From the NCBI GenBank assembly GCA_037693485.1, contig CM075351.1, positions 17,665,001-17,729,000 on the forward strand: a stretch of 64,000 nt of DNA, read 5' to 3'. The notes under the pieces were generated by a model. It was not told the DNA's origin, did not search any database, and saw nothing but the letters and a program-made list of their open reading frames with translations. Positions 10,853 through 24,192 of the stretch are shown here, piece by piece. The position numbers and the translations under genes were made by a program. How positions within the stretch are numbered: position 1 is the first letter of the stretch; each line of letters starts with the position of its first letter. This stretch comes from Kitagawia praeruptora (lineage: Eukaryota > Streptophyta > Magnoliopsida > Apiales > Apiaceae).

Positions 10853-13800
10853 ATGGGGACCGAAGATCCCAATCGTGCGTATATACCTTCACGCCCTGCC
10901 CCCTCACCCTTTACTGCCACCCAAAGTATTAGAGCTAATTTATCAACCCGCCCCATGGCTGGTCCAGATGCCGCTGTCTTTCGGCCAACCCCGCCTCCTC
11001 CTCAACAGACTACTACCCCATTTTCATCATCAGGACCAGTTGGGTCTGGTCCTTCTGCTATAAGGTCAAATATGCATCGTGCACCACAGCCCACAACTCC
11101 TTTTTCGTCATCAGGGCCTGTGTCGGGTTCAGAGACCCATGAATTCAGACCTTCATACTCTGCAAGGTCTATTGCTCCATCCACAAATGCGCTACCACCA
11201 CCATCTTATCCACCAGCTTCAGGACCCTTTCAACGTTTTCCATCCCCACAATTTCCTTCAACAACTCAAGTACCGCCTCCTCAGACTTTACCTGCAGGAC
11301 CTCAGTTTTTCTCCCCACCAACTAGGCCTCAAATTTCAACAGGACCAACTGGACCTCCACCTCAAACCATAAGTACTATGCCGTTAGGTATGAATATTCC
11401 CAACTCATCTGTAGATTCTTCAGTTTTTGCTCCGAGACCGAACTCTCAGCCATCATTTCCCCAGATGGGTCCATCTAATTTTGCTCGTGGAACTATGCAA
11501 TCAGCTTACCAGGCCTACCCTGGTAAGCAACCTCCTGTTGTCACCCAACCCCCACCTGTAAAGTCTGCAGCATTTGTTTCTCATCAAGAGAATTACCATT
11601 CTTCTCCTCTAGCAGGACCGACTCCTTACCATTCTCCTCAAGGTGGTTACGGAGCTCCTCCAGTCACACCATCTACTGGCCCGTTCTCGAGGGAGCAAAT
11701 GAGACCTACAGGATCTGGACATCCTTTGGGACCTGCGCAAGGATTAATAGAAGATTTTAGTTCTCTCAGTGTGGGATCTGTTCCAGGATCATTCGATTCA
11801 GGAATTGATCCAAAGGCATTGCCACGGCCCTTGGATGGTGACGTGAAGCCAAAATCTTTTGCTGAGATGTACCCCATGAATTCTGATTCCAGATATATAC
11901 GGCTAACAACTAGTGCAATACCAAATTCACAGTCGTTAGTTTCCCGGTGGCATTTGCCTCTTGGTGCAGTTGTTTGTCCGCTTGCTGAAGCTCCTGTTGG
12001 GGTGAGAATTACTCATAGTTTTTCAATTGTCGAGAGATATTCTTATTAATTGTATCTAGGTACTCTCTTCGATTTGCATGCTTGCTAACTGTTTGAATTC
12101 AGGAGGAAGTGCCAGTTGTTAATTTTGCTTCAATGGGGATCATTCGCTGTAGAAGATGCCGCACATATGTGAATCCCTATGTGACTTTTACAGATAGTGG
12201 GAGAAAGTGGAAATGCAACATCTGTGCTCTGCTTAATGATGGTAAATACCCTTTTCTTTTATACAAGAGTATCTGACTTTCATTATGGAGTGCAAGCGAA
12301 AAGATACTTTGCCATTTCTATGTAGTCTGTTTATAAAGGTGCTGAAAATGCTGTGCCATGTAGATTAAGTCAAATTTCAGCGACTTGTTATATTATGGGG
12401 TACATGCATTGTATTACACCTGCATGCTTAAATGAGCCCAGACACTTCCTCATCTCTTTTAAGCTCTATCTGCTATTCAAATTTGATTCTCCAATATCTT
12501 CGTGCATAAAATTTTGCAATTCTTCAGCTCATACTGTGGTATTTTACCCAAGAATAGTCTTGATGCACTTCTTTAGGAAGGTGGGTTGCATTCGATTAAG
12601 CAGGTTAAGTTACGTCTTCTTCATTTGCTTGTTAAACAAACCCCCTCGTAACCATGTCAGCTATGTAAATTTTTTCAGCCGTGGATAAGAACTCACCATG
12701 ATGAAGATTCCATTATTATGATACCTGAATCGATGCATATTTACCATTATAAGTAGACAAACTCGAGATTAAACCTCAATATTTGTACCCTTCTTAACCA
12801 GTATTTTAGAGTTACTACAGTTGAATACTCACCAAGTACAAGTTGCACTTAGTTTATATGAAAAAGCTGACTGCATAAATCATGTGATAGTAGTACCTGG
12901 ATTATTAACATCTTTCATCCAATATATATATGGTGAAGCTAGTGGCTGAGCCAGGACTATGATTCAGTGCCAGCAATATATATAAATGTTTTCATAATAG
13001 CTAGTAAATTATGTAACAAGGATAATCAATTATTATTTCAGAGCTTTCTCTACTCGTGTAGTGTGTTGCATTATAAAAGCATTGGTGTAATACTTGAAAA
13101 CACTTGTAAGGATCTTCAAAGTTACTTTGATGTTAAGAATGTATGGTACACGTGGCTCACATATCAGCAGTCTAGCTCTATGAGACGTTGATGTTTTGAC
13201 ATGGACTTAAACCCAAAGTTTACCTGGTGATCTCGAGTCTAACCCTAACCCTAGGTACCTCATTACTTTCGACACAATAAACATGGACATGTTAATTACT
13301 TTACACTCAAAGTTGGTTTTCATGAGGGGGATTGTTAAAAATGTTTGATGCACGTACTTGAACTGAAGTCACCCATGGTGTTCAACTCTTGGCTTTGTGT
13401 AATAATTGTTAAGAATGCATGCCAACTTTATTAGGCCCGTATTCTAATAGCTAAGAGTCTGCAAATTGGTTACAATGAAGTGGACAATCTTTGGTGTGGT
13501 CCACGAAATGTAGGGTGTATAGTTAAGCAGTTTGATTAAAAATTCACTCTCATGGTTAAAATTGACCGCCGATTTACTTACTGGAGTGTCCGACTTTTCC
13601 ATCTGGTTTTGTGCCAAGCTACCTTCATGTTGTAAATCTTATATTTAGTTCTTGAAATGTTAAATTTAGCCTGTCACCATGGGTGGACGTAGACAAATCT
13701 TTTGGCTATCATAGGTTGTATGGATTTTTGAATTTTTAGTCATAAGTAACGATAAGAGTTTCTCAAACCAATGCCGAACAAGTACACAACACTTAACCTT

Positions 13801-16800
13801 CATCCTGGTCAGTGTTTGATGGAAAGCAGGATATGTTTCTGTTTATTTTTTTTAGGTGCTAGAACATTTTCTTAAAATTTAATGCATCTTTAAGGCATAT
13901 TTGCTTATGTCTTTAAACAAATTATGTCCAGTTCCGGCCGAATATTATGCGCCTTTAGATGCCACTGGTAGAAGAAATGATTTGGATCAGCGGCCAGAGC
14001 TCAGCAAAGGTAGTGTGGAGTTTGTTGCTCCACCTGAATACATGGTGCGGCCACCCATGCCAACACTTTATTTTTTCTTGATCGACGTGTCTGTATCTGC
14101 AGTCAGAAGTGGAATGATTCAGGTAAGACGTTTACCAAGGAAAAGCAGTTGAGTAACCTTGATTTGTTTTGTGTTCATGGATGCATCAACTTCAGAAGTA
14201 CATCGCACTCATATTTTAAATTAAAAAGTGCTTCAACTTAAATTGCTTGCGGGTCAAATAATTCTGCTATGCATGATTTCCTGCACCAGTCCTTATTCAA
14301 TGCATGCTAAGCAAATTGCATGTTGTAAAGGCTACACAAAGTAGGACTTTCCTATTATTCACGATCTTTTCACATATTCCCTTGTGACCTTATAAATAAC
14401 ACCAATATAAAGTTGATCATATGCATGAGTCTGGATGTGTATATTGGAGTAAGTTACATATATTGTGCAACACGTTCTTCTGCAGGTGGTGGCAGAAACT
14501 ATCAAGTCTTGTTTGGATAGGCTTCCGGGAAGCTCCAGGACACAGATTGGGTTCATTACTTATGATAGCACAATTCACTTTTATAATATTAAGGCAAGTA
14601 ATTTATATTTATATGGATTATCCAGTGTTGCAACCATCTATATTTAACAAACTGCTGTATTTGTCCTACCAGTCGTCTTTGACGCAACCCCAAATGATGG
14701 TGGTGTCGGATCTGGATGATATATTCGTTCCCTTGCCAGATGATCTCCTTGTTAACTTGTCAGAATCAAGAAGTGTTGTGGAAGCACTAGTGGATAGCTT
14801 GCCTTCCATGTTTCAGGACAATGTCAATGTGGAATCTGCTTTTGGTCCAGCACTTAAAGCTGCATTCATGATCATGGCAAGTTGTTCTTTTTTTACATCT
14901 GAAGTTAGATTGATGACATCAAACTTTATATCATTTGGTGCTGTTCGTTAGCTTCTTTTAAACTTCTTGCAATCTACAAAATAAGTTGTATTTGTAAAAT
15001 AAATTTCGTTCTTATGACAATTTGAGAACACTTTCTGTCGTACTGTTCTCTCTTGGATACATACTATCTCACATACTTCTATGTATGTTTTTTGCTTCAG
15101 AGTCAACTTGGTGGTAAATTGTTGGTGTTCCAGAATACACTGCCGTCACTTGGTGTTGGTCGCTTAAGGTTGCGCGGTGATGATATTCGTATTTATGGAA
15201 CAGACAAAGAGCACACATCAAGAATACCGGAAGATCCATTTTATAAACAAATGGCTGCTGATTTTACCAAGTACCAGATTTCCGCCAATGTGTATGCTTT
15301 CAGCGACAAGTATAACGATGTAGCTTCCTTAGGTATGAGTAAATGTTTATATTGATCACATGCTTCAAAATTTCGGATTTACTGAAATTTTGGTCGAAGG
15401 ATATGAGTACATGACTGGGAGATAAAAGCTTTAGTAGAAGAAACATGACATTCTTTATGCATCCACTTTATCCACTTTAGAATTATTATACTTTTCAAAA
15501 ACAATATATATTTTAACATGTGACTAAAACATCTACATTCACAACCTTAAACAAAACAAAACCAATAATATTGATATCTTGGTGATTTTAGAACCCTTGG
15601 AAGACATGTTTAAGTGAAAGATATCTTGGTAATAGAGTCTTTAACTCTAAAACCTCTGCAGTTCTTGAGGTTAGATGAAGGGATTTAGCAGTCAGATATG
15701 TTTTTTCCTTTGCAACTATGAGTTTGAATCTTTCAGCATGATTAAATATTTGAGCTTTTATACAAGGATCATGGGGTAAGATTTTTGATTGTATTAGTCA
15801 GGATGTATTTACCTCTTGTCATGTTTTACGTTTACATTATTGGTTATTTAAGTTTTTACTTCTATCGTCTATAAATACTTTTTTCTATTGATAATGAGAT
15901 CCATTCCTAATTATCATGAAGGTATTCTGGCCAAATATACTGGTGGACAGTTGTATTACTATCCAAGCTTCCAATCTGCCATTCACAAAGAGAAGTTAAA
16001 ACATGAGTTAGCCAGAGACCTAACTAGAGAAACTGCCTGGGAAGCTGTTATGCGGATAAGATGCGGAAAGGGTTAGTCCTTAGTCATCCTTGTACTGTAG
16101 AAGTAGTAAAAACATGTCTTTTCTTATGGTCAAAATTTTTGGTGCATTTCTAGATACTGATATAAATTGAATATTGTTATAAACCTCTAGGTGTGCGTTT
16201 TACATCTTATCATGGGAACTTCATGCTGAGATCAACTGATCTATTAGCTCTACCAGCAGTGGACTGTGATAAAGCTTATGCAATGCAGTTATCTTTGGAG
16301 GACACATTACTGACAACTCAGACAGTGTATTTCCAGGTTGCTTTATTGTATCCTTTGTGGTTTATTCAACCAGATGAAGCGCTTGGGTTGCTGGTGTAAA
16401 TTATTAGGTTGTCACTTGAAAAAAAATGAAATGTAGTTGTCATGAATTGCAGATAAGGAAAACAATCGCTAGATGAAAGATTTCGATGATTAATCAGTTT
16501 AATTGCACATGTAGTAGAATTTTTTATACAAGTCTCTTTATGAATCATAACATCTTAAATGAGTAGGGAATTACATATCTTTCATCACTAGGTTTGATCA
16601 TTAATTCTAAGCAAACACCTTATGAGTCATCGCATATAAGCTTGTAATATTTGTGAAGTCACTTAACCTTTGAAAGATACACTTCCTCCAATGGTGAAAG
16701 GCGGATAAGGGTACACACAATGGCAGCACCCGTGGTTGCAGATTTAGGAGAGATGTATAGACAGGCTGACACTGGTGCCATTGTTTCGTTGCTTTCCAGA

Positions 16801-18318
16801 CTAGGTATAAACATCATATGTAGTTACAATCTGATTGCGGATTTTGCAATGCATGGTTTCTTTGGAATATGACTTATAAGCCTATTTTGGTATGCAGCAA
16901 TTGAGAAAAGTCTGTCCTATAAACTAGAAGAAGCTCGCAATTCTATTTTACTCAGACTTGTCAAAGCTCTCAGAGAATATCGCAATTTATATGCTGTGCA
17001 GCATCGTGTAGGAAACAGGATGATCTATCCGGAATCATTAAAATTCCTCCCTTTGTACGCCTTAGCAATATTTAAATCGACACCCCTACGTGGGGGTTAT
17101 GGTGATGTTCAACTTGATGAACGTTGTGCAGCAGGATACACCATAATGGCTTTACCTGTAAATAAACTTTTGAAGCTTCTGTACCCTACATTGGTGCGAA
17201 TTGATGAGCACCTTGTAAAAGTAAGTAGTGTATTGCATTCATGATCTATGGAAAGTTTTTCTTATTGTGTGTATCTTTAAAGTTACATTTGGGTTGCAGG
17301 CACTTCAAAATACCGATGACTTCAAAAATGTATGCAAAGCGCTACCACTTACTGCAGAGAGCTTAGATTCTGGTGGTCTTTATGTTTTTGATGATGGTTT
17401 TAGATTTGTTATCTGGTTTGGCAAAATGCTTTCGCCAAATATTGCGATGAATCTACTTGGTGATGACTTCACGACAGATTACTCAAGGGTATGCTTCTTA
17501 TACTACTGTTGCACACACATGCACCAATCTCAATACTTAATAATCAGTGCCTCGTGGTTAAATCAGTTTCATTTTTAAAAATGATAGTCACGGCATTCTG
17601 GTAGAAGTTCTATGAATATTCTTTCAAGATGTCATGCTTGATGTGAAAACTCAAATAATAGAGTTCCTTGTCTATTATATCAACAACCTTTTTTTTAACA
17701 AGAGGAAAAATTACAACAGTTATGTATCTGCTTGGTCTGCATGCTCGCAAGCATGCATAATCTTAGTGACCTTTTTTGTTTCCAAACTACCTGTGCAAAT
17801 TTGGTTAGTTGGGAGCACATTTTTGTGAGCTTAACCTTGGTACTTCTAACATGCTGTACTGATGTAGAACATGTTTAAATTAAAACGTGCATGACAGCAT
17901 GAGTGTTTTTCTGTAAAACATGATGTCGAACCTTTCCCCCTGTCCCTGTTTGTCTCCACCTTTCTCCAGTATTTGATCTGTGTAAATTTGCATTTTTCTT
18001 CTGTTTCATGTGTTTATCCTTCACATGGAGGCCTTTATATTATTAGGGAATTTGACAAAATTTGTGTTCAATTGTCAAAATCAGGTTTCCTTATCAGAAC
18101 GTGACAATGAAATGTCAAGGAAGCTAATGCGCTTACTTCAAAAGTTTAGGGAGTGTGACCCGTCGTATTATCAGTTGTGTCATCTTGTTAGACAAGGTGA
18201 ACAGCCCAGAGAAGGTTTCTTCATGTTGGCAAACCTAGTTGAGGACCAGGTTGGCGGTATGAATGGCTATGTTGACTGGATCCAGCAAATCCATCGGCAA
18301 ATTCAGCAAAACGCATAA
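10853..18318 (+). CDS. SEC24A: Protein transport protein SEC24, COPII coat cargo adaptor (12 coding exons)
   Basis: Exons by splice sites and protein continuity: 10853-12001, 12103-12241, 13932-14122, 14486-14593, 14673-14876, 15101-15332, 15922-16071, 16191-16347, 16677-16804, 16898-17220, 17300-17488, 18085-18318. The joined frame is 3204 bases, 1067 residues, close to Arabidopsis SEC24A (about 1040). SEC24 pairs with SEC23 in the inner COPII coat and selects cargo at endoplasmic reticulum exit sites. Residues 1-330 are a Pro/Gly/Ser-rich disordered arm. Next come the FAEMYPMNSDSRYIRLTTSA beta-sandwich start (about 340), a Cys4 zinc finger (C399, C402, C421, C424), a vWA-like trunk beginning YFFLIDVS (476-483), a helical part around 830-930 and a gelsolin-like C-terminus. 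The start MGTEDPNRAYIP matches the plant SEC24A N-terminus. Two introns (14594-14672, 14877-15100) use GC donors. No frame break is seen, so the gene looks intact. Confidence 0.95.
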
Positions 18319-20208
18319 CATACAGGTAAGAAAACACTGTTACATTTAGCAAAAAATAAAAAACACTGTTACTTTTTATTGATCGATGTATAAATGACAG
18401 TGGTGAGATGAAAATCTGATGATTAACACATGTTAAAAGTGGAGCTTATATGGATTATCAGTTTTCGGATATAACAAGAAATTAATCGTGATGCCCAAAT
18501 TAGGGCGATCCAAAAGTACTCCACTTTGGCACAGAATAATGGTAGACTTGTATTTTTTTTAAAAAATTACTCATCTCATTAATGCGGGATGTTACAGTAA
18601 GGAAATGTTCAGTCTTTAGCTAATTGTTCTTTGTTTGTTCTTACATGCCCAATGGAGAATATATGTAGAGTGTAGTAATTCCTTTTCTATTTAGTATTTT
18701 CACATCTGTTCCTTTTCATTTTCACATCGGTTCCCCAACACACTGCCCCTATATGAAAATTGAGAGTGAGATTTGATGCGTTGGTAAAATATGATTATTT
18801 GTAATAGGAGCATAGTAATAGAACAATGAAACAACCGCTTTTACATTGTTGATTAGATGCTATAACAGGATGTTGAAGTATTTTTTGTGAAGTTCGTTCT
18901 CAGGGAAGGACTATTGATTCAAGTTTAAGTTTTAATCTCTTAATATCTAGAAGTGTGAGAAATAATTGGTGTGTTTGTTATTAACTAAAGTAAACTAATT
19001 ATAAGCAAGTAAAACTAAAATTTATCGATGAAAAACAACCCGAGAACTAGGGTTCTTCAATTGGTTCAATGATGTTGATGTAATGCGATAACTACTTCTC
19101 GTACGTTGCTAAAAACAATTCTTCTAAACTTTATAATGTTCTCTCCCAAGGTGCCTACAACCATATCTCAAAAGTCACTCCCATGATCAATTGAAATACA
19201 ATTATAAGCTATTAAGACCCAAGAATTATAAATTTCATTGTCCTCTTATTAATCTCCCGATTCAATAATTGACCACGTCTATCAAATCATGAACAAGAAT
19301 TGTGAATCCTCTCCCAATTCATCACAATTCCTATAGATACAATTAAAGGTTAGCTACTCCCTTAATTGGGTTAAGCCCTCAATGATAGATTAGCTAAAGT
19401 AGAGAATCCGCGTCACAATCAAACAAACATATATCACCAACGACTACTACCTAATCCTCGGATTAAAGAATTAGTTATCCATGCTAGATAAAGAAAACAA
19501 ACATATATTAATGGACAAAATCATTGTTACAAGAGAATAGAGTTAAGAAAATACAACTTGAAGAATCACTTAAAGCTTGGATGGAATCCCTTCAATCCTT
19601 GCTCTCTAATCCTCTCTCAAAGGTGTTTCTCTCTCTCCTCACGTACAGTACAATGGAAAACCCTAAAAAATACTTATATATATGAATGGGCTCTTTTAAT
19701 TGTTTTAAAAGATGTAAAAATATGTTACAAGACCAATTAAGAAAGCCTTAAAATTCCAATTTCTGTCAGATCTCAAGGCCTTGAGATTCAGAGTAAAGAC
19801 CTTGAGTTTAGCTCCTGATCATGTAAAGGCCTTGAGCTTCAATGTAAAGGCCTTGACTTCTTCACTGAAATTTTTTAACATCTTCTTGTCTCTAAACAAA
19901 ACATTCCTTCTTCGTTGCATCTCTTCCAACGATCATTCCTATCGTCTAATGCCTACAATCACCAACAAAATGTAGATTAGCACCATTCAAATAATCAACC
20001 ACTACTACTATTAATCAAGGACAATTCCATTACAAAACAAGTAGAAATGAGGTCTTATTTGATATAAAACTTGTATATATCTAACGTGTATCACAGGACA
20101 ACGTGATACAAATCCGGATTGCTGACTGGATCCGGTTTCTACAAGGGATGTGGGTAGCCATTTTATTTTTATAGATTCAAAGCCACCCCTCCCACCTAAG
20201 AAGTACTA
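18319..20208. other. SEC24A 3' flank, possible 3' UTR intron
   Basis: Seven bases after the stop, CAG/GTAAG at 18323-18330 is a strong donor, and TTTTTTGTTTTCAG ending at 20513 is a strong acceptor, so a 2.2-kb 3' UTR intron is possible. The stretch between is AT-rich with a low-complexity CTTGAG/AAGGCCTTGA repeat around 19780-19850 and no gene. Confidence 0.35.
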
Positions 20209-20460
20209 CAAAGTATGAATAAACTTAAGCTATTTCAGTGATATTCCAAGTTATACTGATATGTAGTCGGTCATTTTGCCAAATCCACATTGCAAAGTAT
20301 GAATAAAGTTGAGCTATTTCAGTGATATTCCGAGTTATACTGATATGTAGTCGGTCATTTTGCCAAATCCACATTGCAAAGTATGAATAAACTTGAGCTA
20401 TTTCAGTGATATTCCGAGTTATACTGATATGTAGTCGGTCATGTTACTAAATCCACATTG
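20209..20460. repeat. Tandem repeat, three copies of 84 bp
   Basis: Units at 20209-20292, 20293-20376 and 20377-20460 each begin CAAAGTATGAATAAA and end CCACATTG. They differ by a few bases and the third is the most diverged at its 3' end (ATGTTACTAA for ATTTTGCCAA). The unit does not encode a repeated peptide that I recognise. Confidence 0.95.
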
Positions 20461-22179
20461 CAAGTTATAATACAACCTAAACTAGTATATGACTCAAACT
20501 TTTTTGTTTTCAGGATTTCTCTTTCTAGCAGAACTTCTACAGGATTAGCAAGTTCCATCTTTCTTGACTACGAAAAAAAAATTGTAACTGTTCAAGGAAA
20601 AGTTTTAATCCAGTTTGTTCCTCCGAAATTGTAGATTAGTGATGAGATTTAAATTAGTCAAAGAGTTTTAAACTGATATGTTTAGAGTAGCCTCAAAGTA
20701 AATGCAGCTCGTCCAATGTAATATTTACTTGGCTGCGTTGAAATAAATTAGTGCCTTGATTTTTATGTATTTGTTTATTTGCAAATTGATGAAGGTATTA
20801 AGCGTGCAAGTTTTAGTTCTCTAAACCAAGGGTTGTGATGATAGTATCAATTAGAGGTGTTTTGTTTCATGCGGTCCTGTTGAGCTGAGTTGTATAAAAG
20901 TGCCGGCAACTGGAACAAATTTTCGTTGTAGGGCTTGAAAGCTTATGGCGCATTGCTTCATGGGGGGACAAACTGATTGTGTCCTCAAGAATGATTCTCT
21001 TTGGGCTGGCTTTGTATCCATTATTTGTTGCTCCATCTTCCTTGTGAGCGCAACCACCAGGACACAGATGTAATTTGCTCGAGTGTACACCAATCTGTTT
21101 CTGTAGTGAAGCCTAATTTTAGTTATAGTCGGTGTCAAAACATATTTGAGTTACGATTTGGATGTTGATACCTCACAGATGTTATAAATGGTGACAAATT
21201 TTGGGTTTTGTATTTGCTTGACGATTTAACAGCAGAAAGTTGAAATTTTGAAGCGAATGTATTAAGGACCGAAACTGCAGTTTGTACATGTTTTCATGTC
21301 TTTTTGTCTATTTTCTTGTCCAATTCAATCCGTTCGTTTTTAACATGAGAAATCGAAAGGTGATTGGTAATAAAAGTCGGTATTTGGTCTCACCATTGAC
21401 AAAATTGTCCAAGGGATGTTGCTTTTAAAAAAAATTGTACTAGTGTTTTTCTGATGAGTATTTTCCAAGGGTAACACTTGATCATTGTATAAAATTATAT
21501 TTTGTATATTTTCTCGTAAATTTTAACATGATAAGTTGATGATACTTTTGTCCCGATAAGATCTTCATCAAAACTATGAGAACTCCAGATTTAATGTACT
21601 CTTACATTTCAAGATCTTAAATAAAATGAGTTCTATTTGATATTTTTGTACAATTCTTATTTTGAATAAAAATATTTTTAAACTACTTTTATTAAGAAGA
21701 GAATCATCAATAATTATTAAATAGAATTTTCTTTCATTTAAGATTTAGAGTAAATGATGTGTAAATGCTTGACAATGTACATTCACATTATGATAGTGGG
21801 AGTAAAACCATCCAGGAATCATTGAACTTTCTTGGACTGACAACCTTAAAACTGTAAATCATCATTATCTCCTATGAGGAGTATGATTTATCCTTGAGCC
21901 ATGCTACTCCGTACCATCATTTGTTTTACAGCATCATTTGCTTGTCAAATATCATTAGTTTTCTCGTTAGAGACGTCTGAAAACTCAATTACACCGACAA
22001 AATAGCTCATTAACTTATCATGTACGGAGTAAGAATGTATTTAAAATATTACAGTAGTTTTATAGCCGCGATGCAATGAATTCTTTATAAATATTATCTA
22101 TGAATTTTTTGTATTAACTTCTTATTTTTTTCAATTGTTTTCGGAAGAATTGCAAAATAATACTCCATTAAATTGATAT
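20461..22179. other. No supported gene; possible SEC24A 3' UTR exon at its start
   Basis: From 20514 the sequence could be the last non-coding exon of SEC24A if the 3' UTR intron is real. The segment 20850-21140 is less AT-rich than its surroundings but has no convincing frame on either strand. The rest is AT-rich with nothing recognised. Confidence 0.3.
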
Positions 22180-22188
22180 TACTTATTT

Positions 22189-22390
22189 GGGCTTGAGGTG
22201 CCTGAGGTTGTCCTCAGGTTTTCCCCTGAGGTTAAAAGATTTGCAATATAATTCTAAGATTATATATGTAAATTACTATAAAAAAAATTATATTTACAAA
22301 ATTGTCCCTGCGGGACCATTTGATTTATAGGAAGAAAATCTTTTAACCTCAGGAAGATTGCCTGAGGACAACCTCAGGCCCAGTTTTCTC
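22189..22390. mobile_element. Small foldback element (MITE-like)
   Basis: The left arm CCTGAGGTTGTCCTCAGG (22201-22218) and the segment GAGGTTAAAAGATTT recur inverted near the right end (about 22340-22380). The whole therefore folds into a stem of about 80 bp per arm with mismatches. A possible 9-bp duplication TACTTATTT occurs at 22180-22188 and 22391-22399. The outermost bases do not pair perfectly, so the exact ends are uncertain; the 9-bp duplication would fit a Mutator-like origin. Confidence 0.6.
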
Positions 22391-23029
22391 TACTTATTTT
22401 ATCAACATTAATTTTTTTTTAATTTTAGTTGTTATTGTATTTTTCCCTAAATTTTAGGTTTTTCTATTTTTATACTTTTTTCACTGAATAACTTAATTTT
22501 ACTCTCTATAATTAATTTTGATTTTTCTCTGAAAAATTCCAAAATAATACCTCTATTTGACTTTGAGCTGTTAATCACCCTCATTATTAATTATGAAATT
22601 AATATTTAATTAGGGTTTTGAGCCTCATTATTGGGTCATACTAGGCATAATTAATGCCACACTAAATATGTCTTTAGGACTTATTTTAAGCCCATATGTA
22701 AAATTCAACTATCACTATGCAATTTACTCGTATGTTTTATGTGGAAAATATAATCAATTAATTATTGATAATTATAGTATTATTTTCTTAAATAGATAGA
22801 ACTGTCCGTGACATAATCGGAAACAAAGATTTTATAATTGAACAATAATTTCGAACACAATCTTTAATACAGAAGAAAATAAAAAGAAAATGAAACATTG
22901 AGACCGAGATCACACCATGAAGTTGAGTAGATTCTACACCTACAACCAGCAGAAAGTGAGTCAAAAATCCAGCAAGGGTGTGGTTGGTAAACCACCGGCT
23001 ATACCCGATTAAACAAACGCGTCGGTGCT

Positions 23030-23210
23030 AGGGATGAGTAAAACCGATCCGAAACCGAAAAATCGAATCGAAATATGTTAATTCGGTTCGGTTCCAAATT
23101 TTCTAAAATTTCGTTTTTTTCAGTTTTTCGGTTTGGACCGAAACATAGTTCGGTTCAGTCCGGTTTTTCCCAAATAATTCGGTTCTGGACCGAATAAATC
23201 GAATTATAAA
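23030..23210. repeat. Dispersed repeat fragment, GGTTCGGTTT-rich
   Basis: CTAGGGATGAGTAAAACCGA followed by many CCGAAACCGAA / TTCGGTTCGG motifs in both orientations is a pattern found in old plant hAT-type MITEs. Clear paired ends were not found. Confidence 0.4.
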
Positions 23211-23244
23211 AATACGTAGTTACATTTTATATTTTATATATCTA

Positions 23245-23342
23245 TACTATATTATTATAAGCAAACTAGAGATCTTTTGTAGTTTGTAGTTTGTACTATA
23301 TTATTATAAGCAAACTAGAGATCTTTTGTAGTTTGTAGTTTG
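23245..23342. repeat. Tandem duplication, two copies of 49 bp
   Basis: Copies 23245-23293 and 23294-23342 are identical, each beginning TACTATATTATTATAAGC. They duplicate the Helitron 5' terminal region, probably by replication slippage. Confidence 0.95.
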
Positions 23343-23789
23343 GTTAACCAAACTATTCACAATCGTTAAATTTTCAATTAAAATATATCATGACCGTTAG
23401 ATATAAAATACTAAAAGTTGTTATATACAGAGATTTAAAGTTCGATTCTTCCAATAACATATTTATACTATTATATAAAAATAGAAACATTAAAAGTTTG
23501 GTTGGTCGGTACGGTACCTGTTGATTTTACTTATTTACCCTTATTTTCACTAACTAATTAATTTCCTTTTTAGGTAAAACACAATATCTTTTATATTATA
23601 TCTAACTAAAATTTCTTCTTTCTTATAAACACTATAAGCAATTTTGTTTAATAAAATAACATAATTATATTATAATTACTATTAACTAATCAACTACCCT
23701 TTTCAGTCAAAACATGTTACCTTTTCTCTATTCTATAACTAAAATATACTTTTTTTTCCACGGGTGATTCTATTTAATAAAATAAATAA

Positions 23790-24192
23790 GGGATATTCTT
23801 TTTGGTACACTTGTGAAATTGGCTTTTGCCAATGGTACCATCACATTTTTGGCTTCTATACGTGGTACACCTGAAATATTGTTTCTCTCTTAATCATACC
23901 CTTTTTTAAGTAAAACGTTAAAAAAATGTTAAACACCGTTTAATCAATGTTAATGCATATTAAAAATAATAGGGATATTCTCTTTGGTACACTCGTGAAA
24001 TTGGCTTTTGCCAATGGTAACATCACATTTTTTGCTTTTATACGTGGTGCACCTGAAATATTAACAGTTGTCTAACAGAAGGGCATGAGTAAGAGAGAAA
24101 CAATATGTCAGGTGTACCATGTATAGAAACCAAAAATGTGATGTTACCATTGGCAAAAGTCAATTCCACGAGTGTACCAAAGAGAATATCCC
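23790..24192. mobile_element. Mutator-like MITE nested in the Helitron
   Basis: Ends are GGGATATTCTTTTTGGTAC and its near inverse finishing GTACCAAAGAGAATATCCC. They are flanked by the perfect 9-bp duplication AATAAATAA at 23781-23789 and 24193-24201, as expected for Mutator-like elements. The terminal arms extend about 90 bp. A second, direct copy of the left arm starts at 23972, so the element is a left arm plus a complete shorter foldback. No transposase. Confidence 0.9.

Noticed and set aside
10767..11372. Alternative frames overlapping SEC24A exon 1
   Set aside because: Proline-codon-rich exon gives long shadow frames; the SEC24A frame has clear homology and splice continuity.
12930..12970. 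hAT-like terminal phrase AGTGGCTGAGCCAGGA in SEC24A intron 2
   Set aside because: No matching inverted end or 8-bp duplication was found.
13235..13250. Telomere-like CTAACCCTAACCCTA
   Set aside because: Only two units within an intron; chance or a common interstitial motif.
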